From: Streptomyces morookaense
Lineage (GTDB): Bacteria; Actinomycetota; Actinomycetes; Streptomycetales; Streptomycetaceae
Length of the DNA: 64,000 nucleotides
Reading direction: 5' to 3'
NCBI RefSeq assembly: GCF_013030945.1
Contig: NZ_JABBXF010000037.1
Span: 62,001 to 126,000 of the forward strand
Position numbers and translations under genes: made by a program. The notes beneath the pieces were generated by a model. The model was given only the letters and a program-made list of their open reading frames with translations, searched no databases and was not told the origin of the DNA. Of this stretch, positions 1 to 8,774 are shown piece by piece (position 1 is the stretch's first letter; each line of letters begins with the position of its first letter).

Positions 1-1
1 C

Positions 2-373
2 ACCTCGCTGGCCTTCGAGGCGCCGCTGGCCCGCAGCGGCCGCGGCCGCTACCTGCTGATCAGCGCCGCCGGTGCGAGCAAGCCCACCGCGGGCAACGCC
101 GCGTACGCCGCCTCCAAGGCCGCCGCCGAGGCATGGACGCTCGCGCTCGCCGACTCCTTCCGCAAGGCGGGGGGCGACGGTGCCCCGCCGGCCGCCGCCG
201 CGATCCTCATCGTCAAGGCACTGGTGCACGACGCCATGCGCGCCGAGCGCCCGAACGCGAAATTCGCCGGCTTCACGGACGTCAAGGACCTGGCCCAGGC
301 CATCGTCGGCGTCTGGGACAAGCCCGCACAGGAAGTGAACGGAACCCGTCTGTGGCTGACTCCGCAACAGTGA
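2..373 (+). CDS. SDR family oxidoreductase, C-terminal part (5' end outside window)
   Basis: This is the last 123 residues of a short-chain dehydrogenase/reductase, entering at the window edge and stopping at a TGA. The active-site YxxxK motif is seen as YAASK at residues 35-39 of the fragment. It is preceded by the expected beta strand ending in a serine (YLLISAAG), which would supply the catalytic Ser region. The Rossmann nucleotide-binding half lies outside the window, so NAD versus NADP preference and substrate cannot be read. The stop overlaps the candidate GTG starts of the next gene, which suggests a translationally coupled pair with the threonine aldolase family protein. Confidence 0.85.
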   Translation, partial: TSLAFEAPLARSGRGRYLLISAAGASKPTAGNAAYAASKAAAEAWTLALADSFRKAGGDGAPPAAAAILIVKALVHDAMRAERPNAKFAGFTDVKDLAQAIVGVWDKPAQEVNGTRLWLTPQQ

Positions 374-1449
374 ACGACACCTCTTCGACGACCGACGCCA
401 TACGCCACCACGATCCCGCGCTGCGGGGTTTCGCGAGCGACAACTACGCGGGCGCGCACCCCGAGGTGCTCGCGGCACTGGCCCTGGCCAACGGCGGTCA
501 CCAGGTCGCGTACGGGGAGGACGTCTACACGGCGCACCTCCAGGAGGTGATGCACCGTCACTTCGGCCCGGCGGCCGAGGCGTTCCCGGTCTTCAACGGC
601 ACCGGAGCCAACGTCGTCGCCCTCCAGGCGGCGACGGAGCGGTGGGGCGCGGTCATCTGCGCCTCCACCGCGCACATCAACGTCGACGAGTGCGGCGCGC
701 CCGAACGCGTCGGCGGCCTCAAGCTGTTGACCATCCCGACCGAGCACGGCAAGCTCACCCCCGCGCTGATCGACCGCGAGGCCTACGGCTGGGACGACGA
801 GCACCGGGCCCAGCCGCAGATCGTCTCGATCACCCAGACCACCGAACTGGGCACCTGCTACACGCCCGAAGAGATCCGGGAGATCTGCGACCACGCCCAC
901 GAGCGCGGTATGAAGGTCCACCTCGACGGCTCCCGGCTGGCCAACGCCGCGGCCACGCTGGGCCTGCCCCTGCGGGCGTTCACCACCGACGCCGGGGTGG
1001 ACCTGCTGTCCCTGGGCGGTACCAAGAACGGCCTGGTCTTCGGCGAGTGCGTGGTCGTCCTGAACCCCGATGCGGTACGGGCGATGAAGCACCTGCGCAA
1101 GCTGTCGATGCAGCTCGCCTCGAAGATGCGCTTCGTCTCGGTGCAGTTCGAGGCCCTGCTGGCCGGCGATCTGTGGCTGCGCAGCGCCACGCACGCCAAC
1201 GCGATGGCGGCACGGCTCGCCGAGGGCGTCCGGTCCGTCGACGGCGTCGAGATCCTGCACCCGGTGCAGTCCAACGCCGTCTTCGCCCGGCTCCCGCACG
1301 ATGTGAGCGAGCGGCTGCAGAAGCGCTACCGCTTCTACTTCTGGGACGAGGCGGCGGGCGACGTCCGCTGGATGTGCGCCTTCGACACGACCGAGGCGGA
1401 CGTGGACGCGTTCGTGGCGGCGTTGAAGGAAGAAATGGCGAAGGCCTGA
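352..1449 (+). CDS. threonine aldolase family PLP-dependent lyase
   Basis: A protein of about 365 residues with the fold-type I layout of low-specificity threonine aldolases, which cleave L-threonine or allo-threonine to glycine and acetaldehyde (family knowledge). The N-terminal SDNYAGAHPEV stretch is typical of the family. The PLP-binding lysine is expected in SLGGTKNG, and HLDGSRLANA contains the aspartate that contacts the cofactor. The start is ambiguous. GTG at 352 has a GGAA seven bases upstream and overlaps the SDR gene by 22 bases; GTG at 370 overlaps its stop by three bases but has no visible ribosome binding site. I chose 352. A perfect 16-bp-stem hairpin follows the stop. Confidence 0.88.
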   Translation: MADSATVNDTSSTTDAIRHHDPALRGFASDNYAGAHPEVLAALALANGGHQVAYGEDVYTAHLQEVMHRHFGPAAEAFPVFNGTGANVVALQAATERWGAVICASTAHINVDECGAPERVGGLKLLTIPTEHGKLTPALIDREAYGWDDEHRAQPQIVSITQTTELGTCYTPEEIREICDHAHERGMKVHLDGSRLANAAATLGLPLRAFTTDAGVDLLSLGGTKNGLVFGECVVVLNPDAVRAMKHLRKLSMQLASKMRFVSVQFEALLAGDLWLRSATHANAMAARLAEGVRSVDGVEILHPVQSNAVFARLPHDVSERLQKRYRFYFWDEAAGDVRWMCAFDTTEADVDAFVAALKEEMAKA

Positions 1450-1455
1450 CAGCTG

Positions 1456-1490
1456 CCGTTCCCCGCGCCCCGAAGGGGCGCGGGGAACGG
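1456..1490. terminator. perfect GC-rich hairpin, probable bidirectional terminator
   Basis: Two perfect 16-base arms (1456-1471 and 1475-1490) are separated by a GAA loop, between the convergent ends of the threonine aldolase and acyltransferase genes. There is no T tract, as is common in Streptomyces. The core GCGCCCC-GAA-GGGGCGC recurs at several other gene ends in this window. Confidence 0.75.
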
Positions 1491-1524
1491 CGCGCTCAGC
1501 CCGAAACGACCCGCACCGTCACAC

Positions 1525-2247
1525 TCAACGGCACCCCTCGGCCCGCGCAGCCACCGGCGCCGTCCCGCCCAGGTGGGCGGGAACCCACCACGTGTCGCCG
1601 GCATCCCGCGGCCGCACCGGATAGGCCCGCTGCGCCGCCTCCAGCAGCTCCTGCACCCGCCCCCGCAGCCGCTCGGTGACGGTCTCCGCCGGCTCCGCCG
1701 GATCGGCGGTGAGCGGCTCGCCCACCCGTATCGTCACCGGGATGTGGTTGCGGCCGAAGTCGCGCTTGTGGCCCTTGGTCCACAGGCGCTGCGTGCCCCA
1801 CAGAGCCATCGGCAGCAGCGGCACCCCGGCCTCCTGGGCCAGCCGGGCCGCGCCGGACTTGAAGTTCTTCAGTGTGAACGACTGGGAGATCGTCGCCTCC
1901 GGGAAGACGCCGATGATTTCGCCCGCGCGCAGCGAGGCGAGCGCGTGCTTGTACGCGTCCAGGCCGGCGGCCCGGTCGACGGGGATGTGCTTCATCGCCC
2001 GCATCAGAGGCCCGGAGACCTTGTGCCGGAAGACCGATTCCTTCGCCATGAAGCGCACAAGCCGTTTGGCCGGGCGCGCGGCGAGGCCGCAGAAGACGAA
2101 GTCCAGGTATCCGATGTGGTTGCTCACCAGAACCGCCCCGCCGCGCTGCGGGATGTGCTCGGTCCCCTTGATGTCGAAGCGCAGGTCCAGCGCCTTGAAC
2201 ATGGTGCGGGCGGCGCCGATCACCGGGGGATAGACGAGCTCTGCCAT
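1525..2247 (-). CDS. 1-acyl-sn-glycerol-3-phosphate acyltransferase family protein (PlsC-like)
   Basis: A 240-residue membrane-associated acyltransferase. The catalytic HxxxxD motif is NHIGYLD with His44 and Asp49, and the acceptor-binding motif FPEGT is present as FPEAT at residues 115-119. Family members acylate lysophosphatidic acid to phosphatidic acid in phospholipid synthesis (known for the family). The length matches compact actinobacterial PlsC paralogues, of which several usually occur per genome, so the exact acceptor is uncertain. It converges on the threonine aldolase gene across a strong hairpin. The stretch upstream (2248-2531) has no clear gene and should hold its promoter. Confidence 0.88.
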   Translation of the reverse strand: MAELVYPPVIGAARTMFKALDLRFDIKGTEHIPQRGGAVLVSNHIGYLDFVFCGLAARPAKRLVRFMAKESVFRHKVSGPLMRAMKHIPVDRAAGLDAYKHALASLRAGEIIGVFPEATISQSFTLKNFKSGAARLAQEAGVPLLPMALWGTQRLWTKGHKRDFGRNHIPVTIRVGEPLTADPAEPAETVTERLRGRVQELLEAAQRAYPVRPRDAGDTWWVPAHLGGTAPVAARAEGCR

Positions 2248-2531
2248 ATCGGGAAGATCCTTCCGGGCCAGGGGAGGGTGCTCCCGGCTGAAGTTTTGAA
2301 GTTACGCGGCCGTAGGGTTCCGGCTTTCGCCAGATCGTGCCTGAATGCCCGGCCTGCGGGCCAGCCAGGACGCCCCCGGGGCCGGGAGATCCTCATCACG
2401 TCGGCTTGTGCGGATGTGCGGGAAGCTACACCCCCGGTCGCTTTCGGGAAATTTCTCCGGCGCCTCCGGTGCTGCAGGATGGCAAGGGACCGGACACGGG
2501 ACGGACCCGAGGGGTCCAGGGAGGGACGAGG

Positions 2532-2921
2532 GTGGAGGGGCACCGGAGCGAGGAGCGCCTGAGCGCTGCCGAGATCGGCGCGGAGCTGGGGGAACGGGCC
2601 ACGCTCGTGCAGTTCTCCACGGCCTTCTGCCAGCCCTGCCGGGCGACCAGGCGGGTGCTCGCGGACGTGGCGGACATGGTGGACGGCGTCGTGCACCACG
2701 AGATCGACGCGGAAGCGCGGCTGGAACTGGTCCGTTCCCTGCGGATCGGCGCGACGCCGACCGTGTTGGTGCTGGACGCCGGCGGCCGGGTGGTGCGACG
2801 GGCAACCGGTCTGCCCCGCAAGGCCGATGTGATCGCCGCGCTCGGCGCGGCGGTCCTCCCCTCCGACAGCTCCCCCGGCTCCCCCAGCTCCCACAGCTCC
2901 CTCGGCCAAAGGACGGCTTGA
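2532..2921 (+). CDS. thioredoxin family protein, short form
   Basis: A 129-residue thioredoxin-fold protein with the redox motif FCQPC (Cys33 and Cys36) and a TPTV cis-proline segment about 40 residues later. The GTG at 2532 was chosen because GGAGGG lies six to seven bases upstream; reading further upstream gives a low-complexity extension that does not look coding. As I recall related Streptomyces proteins, they begin with a transmembrane helix, which is absent here, so this copy may be cytoplasmic or shortened at its 5' end. The C-terminus is a Ser/Pro-rich tail. Its stop overlaps the ATG of the flavin reductase gene by one base, so the two are translationally coupled. Confidence 0.85.
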   Translation: MEGHRSEERLSAAEIGAELGERATLVQFSTAFCQPCRATRRVLADVADMVDGVVHHEIDAEARLELVRSLRIGATPTVLVLDAGGRVVRRATGLPRKADVIAALGAAVLPSDSSPGSPSSHSSLGQRTA

Positions 2922-3424
2922 TGACGGCCTCGCCCGAACTGGGCGCCCAGCGGCCCGCCCCCGACCTGCTGCGCTCGGTCTTCCGCCGGCACGCGGCCGG
3001 CGTCGCCGTGATCACCGCGCACGGTCCGCGCCCCGCCGGTTTCACCGCCACTTCGCTCACCTCGGTGGCCGCCGAGCCGCCGCTGGTCTCCTTCGGCGTG
3101 GGCACCGGCTCGTCCAGCTGGCCGGTCATCGCCGACGCGGAGCACGTGGGGGTGCACATACTCGGCGAGCACCAGAGCGAGTTGGCGGCCACCTTCGCCC
3201 GCAGCGGCGCCGACCGTTTCGCCCCGCCCACCCGCTGGCGCAGCGGTCCGCACGGGGTCCCGCTGCTGGAGGGCGTACTGGCCTGGATGGTGTGCCGGGT
3301 GGTGGCCCGGGTGCCCGCCGGGGACCACCGGGTCGTGCTCGCCGAGGCGGTCGCCGGGGACCCCACCGGAGACGGCCGTCCGCTCCTCTACCACCAGGGA
3401 CGCTTCAACGGTCTGCGGGACTGA
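2921..3424 (+). CDS. flavin reductase family protein
   Basis: A 167-residue protein of the flavin reductase-like (FMN-binding split barrel) family. The family signature region reads AVITAHGPRPAGFTATS followed by SVAAEPPLVSFGV, and HILGEHQSELAATFA matches the family's FMN-phosphate and dimer-contact region. Such proteins use NAD(P)H to reduce flavin, often for a partner monooxygenase (family knowledge); no obvious monooxygenase partner is adjacent. The ATG overlaps the stop of the thioredoxin-like gene (TGATG), so thiol redox control or a shared redox task is a reasonable inference. The 200-bp gap that follows carries the promoter region of etfB. Confidence 0.88.
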   Translation: MTASPELGAQRPAPDLLRSVFRRHAAGVAVITAHGPRPAGFTATSLTSVAAEPPLVSFGVGTGSSSWPVIADAEHVGVHILGEHQSELAATFARSGADRFAPPTRWRSGPHGVPLLEGVLAWMVCRVVARVPAGDHRVVLAEAVAGDPTGDGRPLLYHQGRFNGLRD

Positions 3425-3624
3425 GACGTCCCTGTCGCGCGCGTTGGGCAGATCACAGCCGCCCTCCCTTGCGTTCGGCCGGAACGCTCGATGTACTGAC
3501 GAGTAACATTCCGGTCGGGGCGGTGATCGTGACGATGACCGCACCGGCCCGGAATCCGCCCCACAAGGCGCCTATGCTGCCTGCCAAGGCAGCTTGATAG
3601 AGACGATGCAGTAGGAGAGCCGGC

Positions 3625-4410
3625 GTGAGCTTGAGGATCGTTGTCTGTGTGAAGTACGTGCCCGACGCCACCGGCGACCGGCACTTCGCCGAGGACCTGA
3701 CCGTCGACCGCGACGACGTGGACGGCCTGCTCTCGGAGCTCGACGAGTACGCGGTCGAGCAGGCGCTGCAGATCTCCGAGGAGGCGGACGACGCGGAGAT
3801 CACCGTTCTGACGATCGGCCCCGAGGACGCCAAGGACGCCCTGCGCAAGGCCCTGTCCATGGGTGCCGACAAGGCCGTCCACGTCGAGGACGACGACCTG
3901 CACGGCACCGACGCGCTGGGCACCTCGCTGGTGCTGGCCAAGGCCGTCGAGCACGTCGGCTACGACCTGGTCATCTGCGGCATGGCCTCCACCGACGGCG
4001 GCATGGGCGTGCTCCCGGCGATGCTCGCCGAGCGCCTGGGCGTCCCGCAGGTCACCCTGCTCTCCGAGGTCGCCGTCGAGGACGGCAAGGTGACCGGCCG
4101 CCGTGACGGCGACGCCGCGAGCGAGCAGCTGGAGGCGTCCCTCCCGGCCGTCGTGTCCGTCACCGACCAGTCCGGCGAGGCCCGTTACCCCTCCTTCAAG
4201 GGCATCATGGCCGCCAAGAAGAAGCCGGTGGAGTCCCTGGACCTCTCCGACCTCGGCATCGACGCGGACGAGGTCGGCCTGGACGGCGCGTGGACCACGG
4301 TCGACGAGGCCACCGAGCGTCCGGCCCGCACGGCCGGCACGATCGTCAAGGACGAGGGCGAGGGCGGCAAGCAGCTCGCCGAGTTCCTCGCGGGCCAGAA
4401 GTTCATCTGA
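3625..4410 (+). CDS. etfB: electron transfer flavoprotein subunit beta
   Basis: A 261-residue ETF beta subunit, the AMP-binding half of the soluble heterodimer that accepts electrons from acyl-CoA and related dehydrogenases. The N-terminus (RIVVCVKYVPDATGD) and the block DGGMGVLPAMLAERLGVPQ are typical of the family, and the C-terminal arm that wraps round the alpha subunit is present. The GTG start has AGGAGAG just upstream. It is followed 51 bp later by etfA, giving the standard operon order. An intergenic region of about 200 bp upstream would house the promoter; no specific operator was recognised. Confidence 0.96.
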   Translation: MSLRIVVCVKYVPDATGDRHFAEDLTVDRDDVDGLLSELDEYAVEQALQISEEADDAEITVLTIGPEDAKDALRKALSMGADKAVHVEDDDLHGTDALGTSLVLAKAVEHVGYDLVICGMASTDGGMGVLPAMLAERLGVPQVTLLSEVAVEDGKVTGRRDGDAASEQLEASLPAVVSVTDQSGEARYPSFKGIMAAKKKPVESLDLSDLGIDADEVGLDGAWTTVDEATERPARTAGTIVKDEGEGGKQLAEFLAGQKFI

Positions 4411-4461
4411 GCCCGGTAACTCCTCCCACCGCCCTCATACTTCCCGCAGGAGAGCAACACC

Positions 4462-5424
<963 letters not shown>

Positions 5425-5440
5425 CCGTTTCCGACGCTCC

Positions 5441-5486
5441 GCATAAAGCCCCGCTCCGGCCGACGCGCCGGAGCGGGGCTTTATGC
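5441..5486. terminator. 20-bp-stem terminator between etfA and methyltransferase
   Basis: Perfect inverted repeat with arms 5441-5460 and 5467-5486 and a six-base loop. The arms end in AAAGCCCC/GGGGCTTT, so each strand has a short T run after the stem. It lies between convergent genes and probably works in both directions. Confidence 0.9.
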
Positions 5487-5498
5487 CAGCGGCTGCTG

Positions 5499-6581
5499 TC
5501 AGGCGAGCGCCGCCTCGACCAGCCCCAGCGACCCGGGCCCGTCCGTCACCCCGACCAGCCGCAGGCCCGCACGCCGGAAGAGGCGACGGAAGTCCTCCCG
5601 CGTGCGGTGCTGCGCCCCGGGCTCGCAAATGACCATCATCTCGAGGTCGATGAGCTTGGACAGCGACGGCTGTCGCGGATCGTCGGGGATCAGGTACTCG
5701 GCAAACAGCACCCGGCTGTCCTCGGACCGCATCTGCGCACGGCAGTTGGAGAGAATACGGACCACGTCCGTGTCGTCCCAGTTGTGAATGACCTGGGAGA
5801 AGAGGTAGGCGTCGCCGCCGGCCGGTACGGAGTCGAGGAAGCTGCCGCCGACCAGCTCGCAGCGGTCGAGCACGCCGGCCTCCACCAGGGGCTGCCCGGC
5901 GCGCTCGACGACGTGCGGCAGGTCGTACAGCACCCCGCGCACCCGGGGGTTGGCCGACAGGATGGCCGCGAGCAGCGCGCCGCGCCCGCCGCCGCAGTCG
6001 ACGACCGTGCCGAAGCGGCCGAAGTCGTAGCGCTGCACGATGGGGGCGGTGAGCCGGGTCGCGATGGAGGTCATCTCGGCGTCGAGCGACTCGGCGTCGT
6101 CGGGGTTCCGGCTGAGATACTCGAACCCGCTCATCCCGTGGGCGAGGTCGAACCCGGACCGCCCGGTGCGCAGCACCTCCAGCAACTGCCCCCAGGCGGC
6201 ACGGTGATAGGGCCGGGCGAACTTGTGCGCCCAGCCGCGCATGGAGCCGTGGATGTCCTCGCGCAGCAGCTCGCCGACGGGGGTGAGGGCGAAGCGGCGG
6301 TCCGGTATCTCCTCGAAGACCTGCGCGTCCGCGAGCGCGCGCAGCAGCCGGTAGAGGTTGGTCTCGTCCGCGCCGACCGCCTTGGCGATCTCGCTCACCG
6401 GCCGCGGCCCGGCGGCCATTTCATCGGCGACCCCGAGCGTCGCCGCCGCGCTGAGCGCCTGGGCGATCCAGGCGCCACTGGTGAGCTGCATCATCCGCGC
6501 CACCGGATCGGCCACGGCTCCGGGAAGCGCGGCGGCGTCGGTGGGGTGAAGCGGCTCCATACCGTGTTCGGGTCGATTCAT
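5499..6581 (-). CDS. O-methyltransferase of the plant/antibiotic COMT-like family
   Basis: A 360-residue SAM-dependent O-methyltransferase. Residues about 25-110 form the winged-helix dimerisation domain (MMQLTSGAWIAQALSAAATLGVAD). The SAM-binding glycine motif is VVDCGGGRGALL, and the catalytic base is expected in QVIHNWDD, where His precedes the NWDD typical of this family. Members methylate hydroxyls of aromatic polyketides or indoles; the substrate cannot be told from sequence and no biosynthetic cluster surrounds it. The first ATG after the upstream region was taken as start; there is no strong ribosome binding site, and ATG eight codons in is an alternative. Confidence 0.88.
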   Translation of the reverse strand: MNRPEHGMEPLHPTDAAALPGAVADPVARMMQLTSGAWIAQALSAAATLGVADEMAAGPRPVSEIAKAVGADETNLYRLLRALADAQVFEEIPDRRFALTPVGELLREDIHGSMRGWAHKFARPYHRAAWGQLLEVLRTGRSGFDLAHGMSGFEYLSRNPDDAESLDAEMTSIATRLTAPIVQRYDFGRFGTVVDCGGGRGALLAAILSANPRVRGVLYDLPHVVERAGQPLVEAGVLDRCELVGGSFLDSVPAGGDAYLFSQVIHNWDDTDVVRILSNCRAQMRSEDSRVLFAEYLIPDDPRQPSLSKLIDLEMMVICEPGAQHRTREDFRRLFRRAGLRLVGVTDGPGSLGLVEAALA

Positions 6582-6746
6582 GACGTGATCATGGCACCGG
6601 GTGATCGGGTGTGGTAGGTGATGCACGGCTGTTGGCCGGAGTAGCGCACCCGTTGTCGAGTTCTGATCTCTACAGGGCGAGGGGGTGGGGTGGAGTGGTA
6701 AAGGCGGGGCGGCGGCATTGTCGTACCCCTGTGGCAGGCTCGCGCC

Positions 6747-7298
6747 ATGCTGTCCGAACGCCGTCCCGACTTCGTCGAGGCCACCGATGCCCGTACCGTC
6801 GCCCCGGAGCTCCGGGCCGAGTTGACCGACTGCTGGGTGGCCGTCACCAATGCGGGCGGCGCCGCCGGATTCCCGTTCCCGCCGGTGGACGTCGCCGACG
6901 TGGCGCCGGTGGTGGACCGACTTGTAGCCGGCCTCGCCCCGGAGCGGAGCCGGCTCGTGATGGCGCGGGCGGGCGGTGCGCTCGCGGGGTGGGTGGTGCT
7001 CAACCGCGACCCGGGCAGGCTGGTCGGGCACTGGGCGACGATCAACCACCTGCAGACCCACCCCGCGTTCCGCGGGCGGGGCATCGGCTCGGCGCTGGTG
7101 CGCGAGGCGCGTCGGATTGCGCGTGACCAGCTGGGACTTGAGCAACTCCACCTCGCGGCCCGGGGAGGCGAGGGGCTGGAGCGCTTCTACGAACGGCTGG
7201 GCTGGCGCGAGGTCGGCCGGTGGCCGGGGGCGCTGCGGCTGGGGGAGGGGGAAGGGGATACGCGGGACGAGGTGCTGATGGTGCTGGGGTTGTTGTGA
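6747..7298 (+). CDS. GNAT family N-acetyltransferase
   Basis: A 183-residue acetyltransferase. The acetyl-CoA pyrophosphate-binding motif is FRGRGIGSALV (the family pattern R/Q-x-x-G-x-G/A), preceded by the beta strand that ends in LQTHPA. The C-terminal FYERLGWREVGRW is the usual GNAT ending. Substrate is unknown; the relatives are a broad set acting on small amines or protein N-termini. The gene is read from its own promoter region after a 165-bp gap and is followed six bases later by a damaged lipoprotein-like reading frame. Confidence 0.85.
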   Translation: MLSERRPDFVEATDARTVAPELRAELTDCWVAVTNAGGAAGFPFPPVDVADVAPVVDRLVAGLAPERSRLVMARAGGALAGWVVLNRDPGRLVGHWATINHLQTHPAFRGRGIGSALVREARRIARDQLGLEQLHLAARGGEGLERFYERLGWREVGRWPGALRLGEGEGDTRDEVLMVLGLL

Positions 7299-7304
7299 GG
7301 GCGG

Positions 7305-8030
7305 GTGGCGAGCGTCCTTGATACGGACGGGACAGTGGTTGCCGTCCGCCTGCGACGGGGGCTCCGCCTCCGCCGGCAAGAAGGACGACAAGGGTGCACA
7401 GGCGCCGCGTCCACTCCGTCCACTCCGGAGTCCCTCACCGCAGAGCAGGCCCAACAGGCTCTTGTCGCACTGGGAGACCTGCCGGCCGGCTGGAAGCTGG
7501 AGGCGAACACGGGCATGGACAAGTCGCAGGGCGCCGACGACGACATGGTGACGGGCGTGAAGCCGCTGTGTGCACCGGTCACCGCCGTCCTCAACAGCGG
7601 GCGACTGGAGGCGGACTACAAGGCCAACGCCCAGGAGGTCTTCACCAAGACGGGCGACCAGACCACGGTGGCGCAGGACGTCAGCGGCTATCCGCGCGCC
7701 CAGGCGGAGAAGGCCATGGCCGGACTGCGCGCGGCCGTCGAGCAGTGCGGAACCTTCACCGGTAAGCAGGGCGGCAAAAAGGCCACGGTGACGGTCAAGA
7801 AGACCGCGGAGCAGCCGAAGTACGGCGACGAGTCCCTCCGCTACACCGTCAAGATCGTCCAGGGTGACATGCAAATGGACTTCGACATGGGGACGATCCG
7901 CAGCCACGGCGCGATCACGACGGTGCTCAACAACTACTCGGACCGCGGGGACCGGGGCCTGGGGGCGTTCACGAAGGCGTTGTCCAAGGCGGGGGAGAAG
8001 CTGGCTGCTGCGGCGGCGAAGACGGCCTGA
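7305..8030 (+). pseudogene. decayed lipoprotein gene: signal peptide lost and frameshifted near the 5' end
   Basis: From about 7412 onward the frame encodes a good extracellular-type domain: a Ser/Thr/Pro linker, then LTAEQAQQALVALGDLPAGWK and about 170 further residues with two cysteines. This resembles PknH-type sensor domains of actinobacterial lipoproteins. The matching N-terminal piece lies in another frame at about 7351-7400 and reads ACDGGSASAGKKDDKGAQ, which looks like the start of a mature lipoprotein after its lipid-carrying cysteine. A single missing base between about 7385 and 7411 would join the two. Upstream of the cysteine there is no signal peptide in any frame, so the export signal is also gone. 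A sequencing error could explain the frameshift but not the missing signal peptide. Confidence 0.65.
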
Positions 8031-8095
8031 TACGGCGGCTTGATCTGCTCAGGCGTGCCGCCCCGCAAGTGGCCTGCGGGACGGCACGTTTGACG

Positions 8096-8599
8096 TCAGA
8101 GCCCCGCCGTGGCGCCGCGCGGACGGTTCAGCTGTCGTGCGGCGGCGACGAGTGCCTCACGGAAGTCGCCGGGAGAGGTGAGGGCGGATGCCGGTGCATC
8201 GTCGTCCGCTTCAGGGAAGACCCACACCCGTTCCCCTTGATACTTGCCGGGCGGTGGGACGAACAGTTCGGCGCCGGTGGGGTAGACGGTCACCTCAGGC
8301 GTCCCGGCGAGGCGGCGCCCGGCGCCGAGGGGTAGCAGCCACCACATCAAGTGCTCGGCGCCGCCCATCACGTACGGACCGACGTGCCGGTCGCGGGCCT
8401 TGAGCTCGGTGATGACGGCGGTCGCCAGAGTGAAGTCGATCCGCACCAGGTCCCACTGGCGCCCGGCCACGAGTGGTGCGGTCCGGCCCGCGGCCCACAG
8501 GTCCAGGGTCAGCTGCGGGTCGTGTGCTGCGTGGTGCAGCCACTCGGTCGGGAGAGCCAGGGGTGCGCCGACGGCGGCGCGCTTCGCGGACTTGGGCAT
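8096..8599 (-). CDS. hypothetical protein of an accessory Streptomyces family
   Basis: A 167-residue soluble protein with no recognisable catalytic motif. The layout (an N-terminal WLHHAAHDPQLTLDLW helix pair, then WDLVRIDF, WWLLPLGAGRRL and a proline-rich VPPPGKYQGERVWVF segment) recalls the short relatives of bifunctional primase/polymerase N-terminal domains found in Streptomyces accessory regions. I do not see the acidic active-site residues that would support polymerase activity. It lies directly downstream of an XRE-TPR regulator gene on the same strand with a 175-bp gap, and may be controlled by it. Function is unknown. Confidence 0.6.
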   Translation of the reverse strand: MPKSAKRAAVGAPLALPTEWLHHAAHDPQLTLDLWAAGRTAPLVAGRQWDLVRIDFTLATAVITELKARDRHVGPYVMGGAEHLMWWLLPLGAGRRLAGTPEVTVYPTGAELFVPPPGKYQGERVWVFPEADDDAPASALTSPGDFREALVAAARQLNRPRGATAGL

Positions 8600-8774
8600 C
8601 CTTCATCCGATCTCGATAGGGGTGAGGCACCGGAGCACAAACGGACCTATGTCGGTCCGTGTGCGTTCCGGTGCCGAGATCGTGTCGGCCCGGGCCGGGG
8701 CAGCCCAGGACCGTACAGGGTCAGTCCGTCGACGACCGAAGGCGGAGGTGATACAGGCTGTCTCAGCCTGCCGG

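Noticed and set aside
49..1299. Minus-strand open frame of 416 codons
   Set aside because: Antisense to the SDR and threonine aldolase genes, with no ribosome binding site and shadow-type composition.
8096..8599. Functional DNA primase/polymerase
   Set aside because: Catalytic acidic residues and length are missing; only the general layout is similar.
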